A stretch of DNA of 64,000 nt from the NCBI GenBank assembly GCA_030704615.1, contig CM060732.1:79130171-79194170 (forward strand), read 5' to 3'. Below are positions 11,135 to 23,280 of the stretch, piece after piece. Numbering within the stretch: position 1 is the stretch's first letter; every line of letters begins with the position of its first letter. The position numbers and the translations under genes are program-made. The notes under the pieces are model-generated. The model had not been told where the DNA came from, ran no database searches, and was given only the letters and a program-made list of their open reading frames with translations. Source of the DNA: Takakia lepidozioides (lineage: Eukaryota; Streptophyta; Takakiopsida; Takakiales; Takakiaceae).

Positions 11135-11344
11135 ATGGTGACGCGCAAAGGTGTGAGAATGTTGTCATGTGATTACACATGTAGTGATGATAGTTTGCTG
11201 TGTATGTTGTGTGGATCTGCCGAAGGGGCAGCCACCTTGCTGATGTGTAATCGATGCTCAAGATATTGGCACATTGTATGCTTGATGTCATCTCTTGAGA
11301 TGGTTCCTAATGGGGATTGGTGGTGTCCACGTTGCATTGGATAG
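11135..11344 (+). pseudogene. PHD-finger end of a diverged Ty3/gypsy polyprotein
   Basis: Codes for a C4HC3 PHD finger: CMLCGSAEGAATLLMCNRCS, then WHIVC, then the tail ending GDWWCPRC and a stop after IG. It aligns residue for residue with the PHD finger that ends the integrase polyprotein at 52765-54612 (minus), including the final CIG-stop. The sequence after it also matches the 3' untranslated part and polypurine tract of that element. The integrase upstream has decayed beyond recognition, yet every zinc ligand of the finger remains. Confidence 0.8.
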
Positions 11345-12010
11345 TGGTAATGGATATAACAACCATAGAAGGCTTACAAAAAACACAAGACCAAGCTACT
11401 ATGAGATTTATACACGAGATCATTAGCTCAAGTTCACAGATTACAAGAAGGTAACTAACGATGGGGCTACCCTTGTACCCGGCCTCTTGATCTAGTGAGT
11501 TTGAGTACAATATGGACAATAATAAAGGACCTAACGATGCTACGACTAATACTACATCTTGTAGCTATCTGGAGTTAGAAGGACCTAATCACCAGCTAAG
11601 GGGCCGATTGTGGCAAACTAGTTTGTTGTGTGGATATGTGTTGTGTTGTGTGGTTTGGACAGCAATGTAGTTGTGTAACAATATATATACGTACGACAGT
11701 TGTCAAGTTAAATGAAGTATAATGTGAAACTAACTAGAATATATCTAATTAGTAACTTATTTGTATTTTAACACCTAAAATTAGTTCAAGTGTTAAGTCC
11801 GATGTCAGGTTTATCTTGACACTTGAAACATCTAATCCTTATGCTCGTGGTTGTGATACTCATCTCAAGATCTCCTGGGTTGAGCCTTCATGACTGAGCT
11901 CTCTATTGCGTGCGAGTGTGCATATGGAAGGAGCATAGGTAGATATGAGGTGAAGTCCGGGTGCCTCAGGCTCGACTGTAGTTATAAATGGTGAGTAATG
12001 TATTCTGATG
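11345..12010 (+). mobile_element. 3' UTR, polypurine tract and LTR of a diverged PHD-type gypsy element
   Basis: After the PHD stop, segments such as CTAACGATGGGGCTACCCTTG and GTACCCGGCCTCTTG match the 3' untranslated region of the element at 52-60 kb. The purine-rich AGCTAAGGGGCCGA precedes TGTGGCAAACTAG at 11609, the same LTR start as in that element. LTR similarity continues, with gaps, to about 12010 (GGCTCGACTGTAGTTATAAATGG). It is an old remnant or a 3' half-element. Confidence 0.75.
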
Positions 12011-12019
12011 GATTTTGAG

Positions 12020-12143
12020 TTTATAATTTTGGCAGACTAGTTTGTTGTGTGCATATATATTGTGTGGTTTGGACCAGTCACTTTATAATTTTGGCAGACT
12101 AGTTTGTTGTGTGCATATATATTGTGTGGTTTGGACCAGTCAC
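12020..12143. repeat. Exact 62-bp tandem duplication of LTR-start sequence
   Basis: Two head-to-tail copies (12020-12081 and 12082-12143) contain GGCAGACTAGTTTGTTGTG and TGGTTTGGAC, which resemble the first part of the LTR that begins at 11609. The copies look identical, so the duplication is recent compared with the LTR. Confidence 0.85.
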
Positions 12144-13323
12144 TGTTGTACTAGTATCAGGTTTAGAACATACTAGTTGGGTATCTATAATGGTGGAAAT
12201 GTTTTTTTAATATATTGGTATGAATATGAGTATTATGACCACAAATATCATGTGGTATATAGTATCAATAGGATATCATTCCAAGTAAATAAACAAAAAA
12301 TAGAATATATATTATATTATATTATCTATTAAATAAATATAAATACGTATAAATACATATGCATATATATAATAATTTAATATAGTATTGATACCAATAT
12401 AAATGAGGAAGATGGCTGGGTAGTTCTGGTATGAGTACTGGTATTGAAAAATCAATAACAGTCGGGTAGGTTCTGCAATACCAGATTTATACCCAGTATT
12501 GATACCCAGTTGAAACCCTCTATACCAGTACAACACTGGTTTGGACAACGATATATTTGTGTAGCGACACACATGCGCACGACGGACTTGCTATGGACTT
12601 TTGAATTAAAAAACTATGAATATTTGATACAATATTTGAATCCATTTTTTGTAATTGTCCAATGATTCCATAAATGAATCTACTTGCAAATTCATTCATT
12701 GGGTGTTATGGTTGGCTTATTTGTGCGCCAAAAATATAACAAATTTCAAAAGTCAATAGCACATTTTTTTAAGCTGCTCAGTCACTTCCCCCCACCTTGT
12801 TTTTATGGATGTTACTTTTTAATAAAATGGTGTAAGTTCCTATTATTTACAATGGATCTAACATATATGCACAACTAGGTCATGGTAATTTGAAATTATA
12901 GAATCAAATGAAATAAAATAAATTCAATTCAAATTTGAACCAATAGAGTTCGTCACAGACAATGTGAAATCATTGTGAAATGGACTTTCATGGACATCAC
13001 CATCTGCTGTTTTTGAGCCACTTTATTTTGCACGTACCATGCTTAGCTTGGACAAGAAGAACATTGGTGGTTGATACACAACTTAACTCCACAAGCAGAA
13101 AAACTACCACAGCAAAATCAAAGAGGCTTCTCATATTCCCACTTGTATAAGGAAACCGAAAAAAAGACAGAGGTAAGGAGAGAGGGAGAGAGAAAGTGGT
13201 GGGAAGTTTAATCTTTCACAATTTTAAGTGCACCAATGGCTTTGTGGATGAGCTTCTTGGATTGTTGCGCAAAAGTTTTTTGCCAAAAATTCTCTGCCAA
13301 AAACTAATTATGAAGCTAGAACT
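12144..13323. other. AT-rich spacer, no gene seen
   Basis: Holds TATATTATATTATATTATC-type low-complexity sequence near 12300-12400 and no coding motif. The part after about 13000 may be the 5' region of the CACTA element. Confidence 0.4.
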
Positions 13324-16201
13324 ATGATTGCGAAGATGGGATTGCAGTACACCCAGATCCATGCCTACGAGAAAGGCTGTGTACTCTTCCGTGGGGAGAA
13401 TGAAAAAGCAGAATTTTGCCCGGAGTGCAAGATGTTGCGTTACATTCCTGGTTGTGGGACTGTACCCAAAAAAATACTACGACATTTCCCTGTCATCCCA
13501 AGGTTGAAACGCATGTATCGATACAAATCAATCGCGCACCTTATGACATGGCACTTCAGACATAAGAGTCAGGATGGATTGGTTCGACATCCAGCTGATA
13601 GCAAAGCCTAGGCCCACGTTGACTCCACATTTGCGGATTTTGCTTCAGAACCACGAAATGTACGATTTGGATTAGCCTTAGATGGAGTAAATCCATACAG
13701 TGCTCAATCCTCGAGTCGGAGTACATGGCCCATCCTGTTGGTCAACTATAATTTGCCTCCATGGTTGATGACAAAGAATTTTTTCATCACGTTAGCACTT
13801 CTTATCCCTGGAAAGGAGTCTGTTACATCTACGAACATTGATGTGTATTTGATGCCCCTAGTAGAGGAGCTACAAGAATTGTGGAGAGGCATCATAGCTT
13901 ACGATGTTTCCCAAGTTCTCCAACAACGCCAATTCTTGCTACGGGCATTGCTGCTATGGTCAATCCATGATTACCCTGCATATGGCTTGCTTGCGGGTCA
14001 GGTTACTAAAGGTTATGCTGGTTGTCCAGCCTGTGGACCCGAGGTGGATTCACAGCATTTACATGCATGTTCGAAGACTGTGTTCCTGGGCCATCGGAGA
14101 TTTCTTGCCCACAACCATCCGTATGGAAGATCAAGATTGTTCAATGGTGCTGTTGAGCATAGAATGGCTCCACAAACGCAGACGGGAACACAAATAAAGA
14201 AACGTGCAATTGACCTGATTGCATGGATAGCAGCATGGGGGAAACCAGATACGCCATCAGACCCTTCCAAATCTCACGGAGTGAAGCGATTATCAATCTT
14301 ATATGCCTTGCCTTACTGGGAGGGCCTCCTCATACGGCATATGTTTGATGCTATGCATTGCGAGAAGAACTTTGCAAAGAATATCATTAAGACTATTTTT
14401 GGGGAGAAAGATACATTGAAGGTTCGGCGTGATCTTGAATTACTTGGGCTGCGTCCATCATTGTGGTTGCAACGACATCCAGACAGGGCAGATACGTTAA
14501 TCATGCCTCATGCTCCTTATGTTCTGATTGAAGCTGAGTTGAAAGTTTTCTTGGACATTGTGCGAAACCTTAAAGTACCCACAGGATACGCATCAGCTTT
14601 CAAAAAACACGTGGTAAAGAAAAAACTATCTGGCATGAAATCACATGATTACCATATGTTCATGCACCAAATTTGACCGCTGGCTATTCGTGGGCTCATG
14701 GCAACAGGTGTGCGCACTACAATTTTGCGAGTATGTCGTGTATTTAGGAGGTTATGTGCAAAAGTAGTGAATCCTGCAGAGTATGAGAAGTTGAAACATG
14801 AAGCAATTGTTACTCTCTGTCTAATGGAGAAAGAGTTCCCACCATCATTCTTTGATGTGATGACACATCTGCTTGTCCACCTAGTGGACGAGCTCAATTT
14901 ATGTGGTCCTGTGGCATCACGTTGGATGTACCCCATGGAGCGGGCAATGAAAGAAATGAAGGGGTACGTCCGGAACATGGCAAAACCCGAGGGCAGCATG
15001 GCTCAAGGATACATTTTTTATGAAGCTCTAGGATTTTGCACAGAGTATATGGCACGATATGATGGAACCGCACGAAGGGTGTGGGATGCAGATGAGGAAG
15101 AATCTGTGGCCAGCGTAGTTTTGGAAGGAGCCGGCAAACCTCAAAAATTGGGTGACTTGCATGCTATTGTACACGATTACATCATTCAAAATCATCCAAG
15201 CATATCCGATATGTTGAAGTAAGTCCACACCCTTTCAGATCTGAATATTTTGTTGATTTGATCTTTTTGTACTGCCCCATGCTTAGTCTGTGTTGGCTAA
15301 ATAGCCTCGACATTTTGTGCCAGGAAATATGAAGAGGAGTCCACACAAATGGATGATTGTCCTCCATTTGCTGCTTGGCTGCCAAAAGTTGTACGGGAAC
15401 ATCTATGTGGAATTCAAGAACATGTGCCTTGAAGATGGCGTATAACAAGAATTACTGGATCTTTCAAGACCCCCATCATATTATGCCTTGACATACAAGA
15501 GTATGTCAGGATATGGCAACCATTACAGGGCTACATCCCCATGCATGAACACATCGAGTATGACATCCTTTGATTGTGGAGTCTCATCAGTTTTCAAGCA
15601 TGAGACGGAATTTGTACGGTATGTGGGTCTTATCAGGGAGATTTTGCAGATTGACTATGGCACTACACGGCCTGTAGTGTTTTTGTGCTCCTGGGTACGG
15701 GCCCAAAATGTGGGTCGTCAACCCAAATCAATGAAGGAAGATGATTGTGGCTTCACGTTGGTCAATTTCAATCAAATGCTACCACCCTCTGAACAGCCTT
15801 TTGTATTGCCAGTACAGGTTGATCAAGTCTTTTTCTCTGAGTGTGTGAAGGAATGACAATGGAAAGTTGTATTGGAGAAGAGCCCCCGATCACGGAGAGT
15901 GGTGTGTGATATCTCAATTTCTATTGATGATCTGACAAGAGTTGAAGGCTTGTTAGCTCCACAACAACTATAAGAGACATTGACTACTGGCCGAGCTCAC
16001 AACCGAATTCAGACAGTGACACCAGAGCAGCTGGCCTCATTGTACCGACCCCCATACCGACGACGCGAGGTACAACCCCCAGTTGACCAGCAGGTCTGTC
16101 ATGAAGACATAGATACCTCCACCGACGTTGAGGCTATGGTCAGTGATGATGACACAGATACCTCCATATTCACAGACACGGATTCAGTCGATGGCAATTA
16201 G
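13324..16201 (+). pseudogene. CACTA (En/Spm) transposase, TNP2-like, decayed
   Basis: The frames together read as a plant CACTA transposase. Part 1 (13324-13611) has the zinc-type FCPECKMLRYIPGCG and HPADSKA, then an in-frame stop. Reading on gives the catalytic region FGLALDGVNPYS and LLVNYNLPPWL. Part 2 (13738-14676) has the YGLLAGQVTKGYAGCPACG motif and HMFDAMHCEKN, then a TGA. Part 3 (14698-15218) is the DUF4218-like region with HLLVHLVDELNLCGPV and RWMYPMERAM. A GTAAGT...CAG intron at 15219-15323 joins it in frame to KYEEESTQMDD. A DUF4216-like stretch (15488-15856) and an acidic tail follow. Terminal CACTA repeats were not located. The mutations make this copy non-autonomous. Confidence 0.85.
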
Positions 16202-18162
16202 ATATGCTACCCTTGTGCATGTATTACCTGTCATTCCAAATAAATGTACTCTTCTGTCCCCATGTAGTCACATTTTTTTGGGTACCAACTGTCAATGAAC
16301 ATTGATATTCAAATATGCTCACAATTCCTCTATGCTATAAGCTGTTGTGATCAAGCACTAGTGGATTGGCCACTAGTAGGGCCATTTATTCATATCCAGA
16401 TTGTAAAACAATGGCACCCAGAAGTTGGGAAGTGACCCAGTCTGGCACTTCACCATTCTACACTTCTAATATCTTCCAGTGTGCAACTATTAGCACTGAT
16501 TTCATCGCTGGCAACCTGCAGTAATATCCCTATATCAAAAAAATCCCATACCCACATCCTTGGGCCTTTGTCTAGCTTCAACTACAACAACATATTGCCA
16601 CATTTGGCATACATTTACGCCAGGGCAATATCCAGACTGATATTGGTACAATTCACGCTTTGATCCTGTCAATTCTTTGCCCCTTTGTAGAGTTGTAGAT
16701 GGGGTGGCATGCATAGCAATATCCTGCAAACTTGGCCATGTGCATCTTCACCCCTTCTACCACTCTGAATCGCTCGCATCTGCTGTCACCATTGAGTGGT
16801 CAGATTGTTGAGAGACCTGTAAGACCATCCCAATGGAACATCGGTTGGCTTGCTCCCCACCCCCTCTCTAGCTTGCAATTGAATCATAATCTTATCTAGT
16901 TTTTTTCTCTCATCTCCAGGAAAATGACCCGCTATCACATTGCTGTACTGCAATTCTGCCAAAATCTTACAATGTCAGGCTATGGCTGTCATCATAGCCT
17001 CCACACCAATGTATGGATATGTCCTTCATGAGCAACACTACCCCAAGTTTGCCTTCACCCTGCCCTAACCACAAAACGAAATTAAAGAATTCCAGTCAAC
17101 TGTGACCAACATGGGAGGTTTTTGGTGGTTCAAAGCTATTTCACGAGTAAAATACTTACACCACTTGGTTGTGGTGGAAGACCTGCAATTATACCATATC
17201 GTACACATCGCTTACTTGTGGTGGCAATCTTGCAATCCAATATCCACAAGCAGGCAGATTTATTTCGTCTTGACCAAGCTGTCATGGCAAGCCTATGACA
17301 TATCAGGAAAAGCAAAGCATTAGAGAGGTGAGTTCAAACAGTCGTGCAATCAGTTTTCAGCCCACTGAGCTAGTAAGGAAGTGCCTAGTATACGACTTAT
17401 GTGTCACACATTAGTGGAAAAATAAACCAACACCAACTTTCACATCCCTCATCTCATTAGAGCTTTGCCAAGTTCACTGCCTCCCTGGAATCCTTCCCCC
17501 GTGAAAAAACAAGTATAAAGCAAATTCCCAGAGACATGTTTACCAGTGATATATGTCTCGCTGGTAGTTGTTGAGAAACAAGGCTCTTAAGCTTTGCCCA
17601 CAAACTCAACATCAAATATGAGTGTTGAATTGGGGGGTATGACACACAACCCTGCAATCCAGCAACTTCTCAAGGTTTAGAAAAGACCTTTCAAAAATGA
17701 AGAGAAGGAAGAGATTGAAAGGGAACTATGTGGTTCAGGGTTGGATTAAATGGGGCAGCTTGGCATCAGATGGGCCTTGGGTTGCTGCCTACAGTGAAAC
17801 AGAGAATATGACATGCTACTAGAGGCATATCAATCGCATATCAATCCTCCTTGTCCTCAACTGACAACCCTCTAGAGCTGGCACCAGCAACAATCCATAT
17901 TTTTCATCTAGGCCATCATCATTGCCAAAGTAAATTTGCCCCTACCTCTCTTGACATAAGATACCTCTATTCTCACTGTGGAATTAGAACGGGAGAACCA
18001 TGCACTGGTATGAACAGACTCTTACATGGCAAAAACCCTCGACAAACAGGGAGAGAGAAGAGAATGGAGGTACCGCCGCCCTCGGCAGTTGGTGGTTTTT
18101 GGGGAAATGACATAGTGAATGCCTATAATTACTTGTAGGGCCTCCCTCCTATGACAACCATG
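16202..18162. other. Spacer, no gene seen
   Basis: Probably includes the 3' end of the CACTA element and old repeats. None of the short frames resembles a known family. Confidence 0.4.
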
Positions 18163-18402
18163 TTAGGTATATCCTGCGATCATTGCATTCCAAGACACCA
18201 CATCTTGTTCGGCCATATCATCGAACACTCCCTTGTCATCCTTGATGCTACCACATTCAAAATACATGTCCACCCAGGTAGAGTTTAGAACAAATACCTC
18301 TCGTACTATTCCCATTTTGAGGCTGTCCAATTTCAGGGCTACCAAGCTCGCACATTCATTGCAAACGCAACCAATTGTGACCTTGTCCGGCTTCAGCATC
18401 AC
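18163..18402 (-). pseudogene. PPR-motif fragment
   Basis: Eighty residues read as two adjacent plant PPR motifs: KPDKVTIGCVCNECASLVAL, then a second unit around VDMYFECGSIKDDKGVFDDM and QDVVSWNAMIAGY. These are the consensus residues of P/L/S-type PPR proteins that bind organellar RNA. Neither a start nor the rest of the array is present, so this is a relic, possibly carried by a nearby transposon. Confidence 0.7.
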
Positions 18403-18740
18403 TAAAAGAACTCGTTGTATAGTCGAATACCAATGTCATGAAGGGGGAAATGTATCAAATTGTACACTTGAAGACTGCAAACAGGGACGACGATTACAAG
18501 TCAATTCGAAGTCTGCAAACTGCATGACTCAATGAAGTATGCTACTTACTACTTCGTGATATTTGCCCACGCCACTACATAGTGAAACTGCAAACTGCTT
18601 CGAGCTCTAGGTCCAATATTTTGCCAATATCAAATGGACACATGTTCACATATGACAAGTGCTTCATTAAAGATAGATGGATGAGGTCATCCAATGGATG
18701 AAACCCAAACTTTGCCAGCACATTCCAGACACCCTCTCAC

Positions 18741-19030
18741 AGGTCCCGGACTAATATCAAATCAATCAAAATTCATTCGATGGCTCAACGGATGGTTGGC
18801 CATCGAAATGATTTTGGTTCACTTTGAGACTTGGCCACTATGTTCAATGTGCCATGTAAGAGGCCCCAGAGTAATATGAGATCAATCGAAATTTGTTCAA
18901 TGGGCCAACGGATGGTTGCCCATCCAAATGATTTTCGTTCGCTTTCAAACTTGGCCAGTGTGTTCAATGTACCCTTTGATACGTCCTAGTGCAATATGAG
19001 ATCAGTTGAAATTATTTTGTGCTTTGAGAA
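18741..19030. repeat. 120-bp tandem repeat, about 2.3 units
   Basis: Units start at 18741, 18861 and 18981, an exact 120-base period, each opening with a variant of AGGTCCCGGACTAATATCA. A more degenerate unit seems to precede them from about 18621. Each unit contains GGNCAACGGATGGTTG and ACTTGGCCA. Confidence 0.8.
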
Positions 19031-19461
19031 CTTTGTAGGTATGTTCGTAGAAAGATCATAGATTTTGCGAAATGATTATGAAATACGCAGGGACCAGGCG
19101 AAATTTGTTTGGAAGAGGACCGTTCGTAACTCGTTATAACTTATTTGTTAATATCAATTTTCATTGTTCTCTAGCTTTCGGAGTTCATTGCAAATACCCA
19201 TATACACGTCATGACCAAATATGACACCATTGTAAATTTGTTTACAGGGTGAACTAATTCTTCCCCATCACATGAGTGTAAATGTAAAGAAAACGCTGCT
19301 CATGCAATTGAAATTGGCAGGTGCCGCACATGTGCATTGTGTATTAACAAAATTGGTGATATACAAACTTGGCGGAATGCCATCACTGTGTTTTCCAACA
19401 ATATTCAAGGTACAACAAAAATGCATATTGTATATGTACTATGCTGCCAGTCATTCAAAGC
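19031..19461. other. Spacer, no gene seen
   Basis: Possible 3' flank or end of the hAT-like unit; no terminal inverted repeat was identified. Confidence 0.3.
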
Positions 19462-21716
19462 CTAGTCGTCACTGTCCGAGGATGTGGAATTTGATGATGT
19501 GGCCTGATTTGCACTGCCAATTGCCAGAGCTTGCGACCGTGATCTCGTGGTCAACGAGGGGCCCAATGACATGTGATCAATTCTGGTCTGCATCCGCCTA
19601 CTTCGCCGCGAAAGTTGACTTTCTTCTTCACTTTCACTCTTCACTCTCCTCGAAACACGATGATAACGGTCTGTCCATAATCGCCTCCATTTCTCTACAA
19701 CTGCCTTGATGGTACTTTTGAAACTTTCCAACTGCCTCTCGCGGGCCCTGTCCCTAATCATTGTGTCGTTTCGATGATAAGCCACCTCGTACTCATCATT
19801 CATTCGGCGTTGACATATTATAGCATCTTCCAGTTTAGACAGCAACAAATGTCCCAATCGGTTATCGGTCATACAATTCGTTCTCCTCCGGTACCCATGG
19901 AACCTGTAGGAGCCGGATAAACCTGGACCTTCTTTGACTCCAATGCCCTCCCAGATTGCGGCAAAACTGCTCTCTCTCCCACCAATCTCGAATACCTCCC
20001 GCACGTATGGTTATCTCTCAATCAGATGTGACCCAGAAATATTGGGGATCTTTGATGTATGCCGGGTTTTCGGCATGTATGCCATGTATCTCTCTGTCTG
20101 CATCCCATACCAAGTTCTTGCCCCAATGCACACAATTCAGAAATGTGTATGGTAGCCCATCCAATGGGAGGTTGTGTCAATTGTATTCAAAACCTATGGG
20201 CATCCGATCCTCCAAGCCCACCAGCTCATAGAAACGGCGATGGATTGGTGTACGACATTCTGGGCAAGCGCTTGTCCGCAAGGCTTGCGGGATAAGACAT
20301 GTGAGATGGAACATATGTCCACATGATCCAAGCACATGACATCCCTTTGGGCCGTATGGATTCATACACATCGAACAAACTGTGTCATCTGATGTCCATA
20401 ACGGCAAAACGCCTCGTGGTATCTCCTCCCTCTGGGCCGGTTTGATGTGACTGGTCATCCTTCTTGTGGTGTCTCACTCTTTCTTTATCTCCAATTCCCA
20501 GTTTATGCTTCTGTTCGACCCCGAAATTCTGTGCTCACATCGATCGAACATAGAATCCACATCTGCCCAATTGGTATACCCGGCGAACACGCTTGATGAG
20601 TTGCGGAGATCGTTATATCTTTGCATGTTGGCATAAATGCTATCCACGCTACGGTTCGACATGCGTGCGACACGTTGCAAGCCTGACAGTGCCCGCTCTA
20701 CCCGTGCTTCTCTGGAGGCCAAATGGGTCACCCATTGTACCCAATTCTCCCAATCGCCATTCAATGGGACCCATGCACAGCGTTTTGGACAAGCGCCATG
20801 CAGTTGCCATGACAATGTCTCGCTCCTTTGTAACGCAGTCGACATCTAATATCGGGTTCATCTCTGATTGAATGGCGACCCTCGAGCATTCCCCAGTTTC
20901 CAGTACTGGTTCTTTTCCTTTCCTCTTTCTCTTATCCGCAATTCGTTGTTCCTCAACCATGGTTTCATTGGCCATAGGGTCAAGGACGTCCGTAACTTCC
21001 TGAATGATGAGGTCAATACTGCGATCGGACATCGCAAACTTTGCGTCCATGTCGACGTTTGTTCGATCCTCATTGTGGACAACAGTGCCTTCATTGTTTG
21101 GAGGCATGTCTTGCAAAGTAGCTTTCAACTCGGCTATGTGCAGTGTTTGCCAGTCTAGTCGGTCCTACAGGGTCCTGATTTGCTAGTCTCTTTCCGCCAG
21201 TTATTTCTTTAACGTTGCAGCCGGTTGTATTCCGAACGTATCCGGGATGTACTCCAAATCGTATAGCAACCTTGCGTTCCTCCTACTAACAGTTTATCAA
21301 TTCACTGGACGCAAGAGTATGACCTTCACGTACAACATGGCTGCCAAGGTGTACGGAATTAGACCCTTTAAGAGAGGTTGACCCCACAATGTGCAATGCA
21401 CCTCAATCGCCATATGCTGGAAATGCAAGTTCGTGCAAGACCTGGACTCTTCGTAATTGTTTCGGGTTTGCACGTCATGCCTATCCAAAAGCCACAATCG
21501 ATTGATGTGGTACCATTTCACAATTTTTTTGCATCTCGCCATCGGCCATCGGAACTCTTCCGGAACATCCTCCCAGCCCTCTTCTGCTAGTATGCTAGGG
21601 TCACCAAATACTTCCCAATTCAAGTCTTGCCTTAACCCTTTGATTTTCTTAGGGGGCGGTTCATGTTCATTGGGGTCATCTCTTCCATGACGGTCATCGT
21701 CCTGGCCCTCTGCCAT
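19462..21716 (-). pseudogene. RING-finger gene, probable second gene of the hAT-like unit, frameshifted
   Basis: Read from 21716 downward, four successive frames appear to be one broken gene. Segment 1 (21716-21297) is acidic and then lysine-rich (PPPKKIKGLRQDLNWEVFGD). Segment 2 (21128-20474) is charged, with KRKRKGKEP, and contains WVPLNGDWENWVQWV. Segment 3 (20458-20177) is a RING finger. Segment 4 (20004-19462) is basic with a serine/aspartate-rich end. I do not recognise the family outside the RING. The gene begins about 300 bases below a TATA-like module at the lower end of the palindrome array, mirroring the transposase gene's position below the second array. That suggests an accessory protein of the same mobile unit, but this is inference. 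Confidence 0.5.
20177..20458 (-). CDS. RING-type zinc finger segment
   Basis: The 93-residue frame holds CSMCMNPYG, then GSCGHMFHLTC, then CPECRTPIH: the C3HC4 spacing of a RING domain with all eight zinc ligands present. RING domains usually act as E3 ubiquitin ligases. The intact finger inside an otherwise frameshifted gene suggests that decay is recent or that frames are joined by splicing I cannot see. Confidence 0.7.
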   Translation of the reverse strand: MTSHIKPAQREEIPRGVLPLWTSDDTVCSMCMNPYGPKGCHVLGSCGHMFHLTCLIPQALRTSACPECRTPIHRRFYELVGLEDRMPIGFEYN

Positions 21717-22009
21717 TCTACAACAATCAAAGCAACACTAAACGAGGTATTCCAAAAAGACGTAACTCTAAACCCTTCCCTCGTTAAGTAGGTTTGAGTA
21801 GGTGTCAAAATACTTCCTAAAAGATAATTTTGTAGAATAAAATGATCCCGGAAGCCAGAGGAGGGCCTATGGGAGCATTCTACAACGACCTCACAGAAAT
21901 CGCGGCAAAAAATACCCCCACCCAACCAATGGCTTCATTCTCCACGTGACTACGTGTCGTGGAATAATGAAATGTCATGCACACAGAAGTTGTGTAGAGA
22001 AGAAATGAG
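21717..22009. other. Leader of the RING gene
   Basis: About 290 bases between the RING-gene start and the TATA-like module; no coding motif. Probably 5' UTR. Confidence 0.4.
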
Positions 22010-22085
22010 GGGAGAATAAGCCTCCCTTGGCTTATATCCCCCCCTCTGCACTCATTTCTCGGGTCACGTGCAGGGCGAATATTCT
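22010..22085 (-). promoter_or_regulatory. TATA-containing core-promoter-like module 1
   Basis: Read on the minus strand, a stretch with TTCTAGAA and CCTGCACGTGACC is followed by GATATAAGCC and then TTCTCCCCTCATTTC. The same arrangement recurs at 23281-23350 and 23510-23600. It sits between the palindrome array and the RING-gene start, so it is the likely promoter of that gene. Confidence 0.55.
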
Positions 22086-23260
22086 AGAAGCGACCGCCAA
22101 CTTGGCGGACACTCGATTTTCAGGAAAATAAAAAAAATAAGCGATCGCCAGAACAGGCGGTCGCTCCATTTTTCAAAGAAAAAAAAAAAAAAAAAAAAAA
22201 AACGACCGCCAACATAGGCAGTCGCTTCATTTAAAAAAAATTGAAATAAATAAGCGACCGCCAGAATAGGCGGTCGCTTCATTTTCAAAACATTCAGAAT
22301 AAATAAGCGACCGCCAACATAGGCGGTCGCTTCATTTAAAGAAAATTAAAATAAATAAGCGACCGCCAGCATAGGCGGTCGCTTCATTTTCAAAAACTTT
22401 AAAAAAAATAAGCGACCGCCAACATAGGCGGTCACTTCTTTTTTAAAAATTTAAAAAAAATAAGCGACCGCCAGCATAGGCAGTCGCGAAACATTTAAAA
22501 TATATAAGCGACCGCCAACATAGGCGGTCGCTTCATTTTAAAAAAATTAAAAAAAATAAGCGACCGCCAGCATAGGCGGTCGCGAAACATTTAAAATATA
22601 TAAGCGACTGCCAACATAGGCGGTCGCTTTATTTTCAAAAACTTTAAAAAAAATAAGCGACCGCCAACATAGGCGGTCGCTTCATTTTAAAAAAATTAAA
22701 AAAAATAACCGACCGCCAACATTGGCGGTCGCTTCATTTTAAAAAAATAAAAAAAAATAAACGACCACCAGCATAGGCGGTCGCTTCATTTAAAAAACAT
22801 TTAAAATATATAAGCGACCGCCAACATAGGCGGTCGCTTCATTTTTAAAATTAAAAAAAAACGACCGCCAGCACAACCGGTCGCTTAATTTTCAAAACAT
22901 TTAAAATAAATAAGCGACCGCCAACATAGGCGGTCGCTTCATTTTCAAAAACTTTAAAATAAATAAGCGACCGCCAACATAGGCGGTTGCTTCATTTAAT
23001 TTTTAAAAAAAAAAAAAAAAAAACGACCGCCAGCATCGGCGGTCGCTTCATTTTCAAAACATTTAAAATAAATAAGCGACCGCCAACATAGGCGGTCGCT
23101 TCATTTTCAAAACATTTAAAATAAATAAGCGACCGCCAACATAGGCGGTCGCTTCATTTCCAAAATAATTAAAATAAAAGCGACCGCCAGTAATGGCGGT
23201 CGCTGCATCTTAAAAAATAACCATCACATCGACCGCTAGAAATGGCGGTCGCTGCATTTT
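22086..23260. repeat. Array 1: about twenty 9-bp-arm palindromes, 55-60 bp apart
   Basis: The unit is GCGACCGCC, a short loop such as AACATA, then GGCGGTCGC, followed by an A/T-rich linker. It repeats about twenty times with a 55-60 base period. Loop sequence varies little (AACATA, AGCATA, AGAATA), and a few arms carry single changes. Arms of this length could act as dimeric protein-binding sites or as hairpins. The linkers are AT-only, which keeps the palindromes separate and regularly phased. Confidence 0.9.
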
Positions 23261-23280
23261 GTAAAAACAAAAACTGCCAG

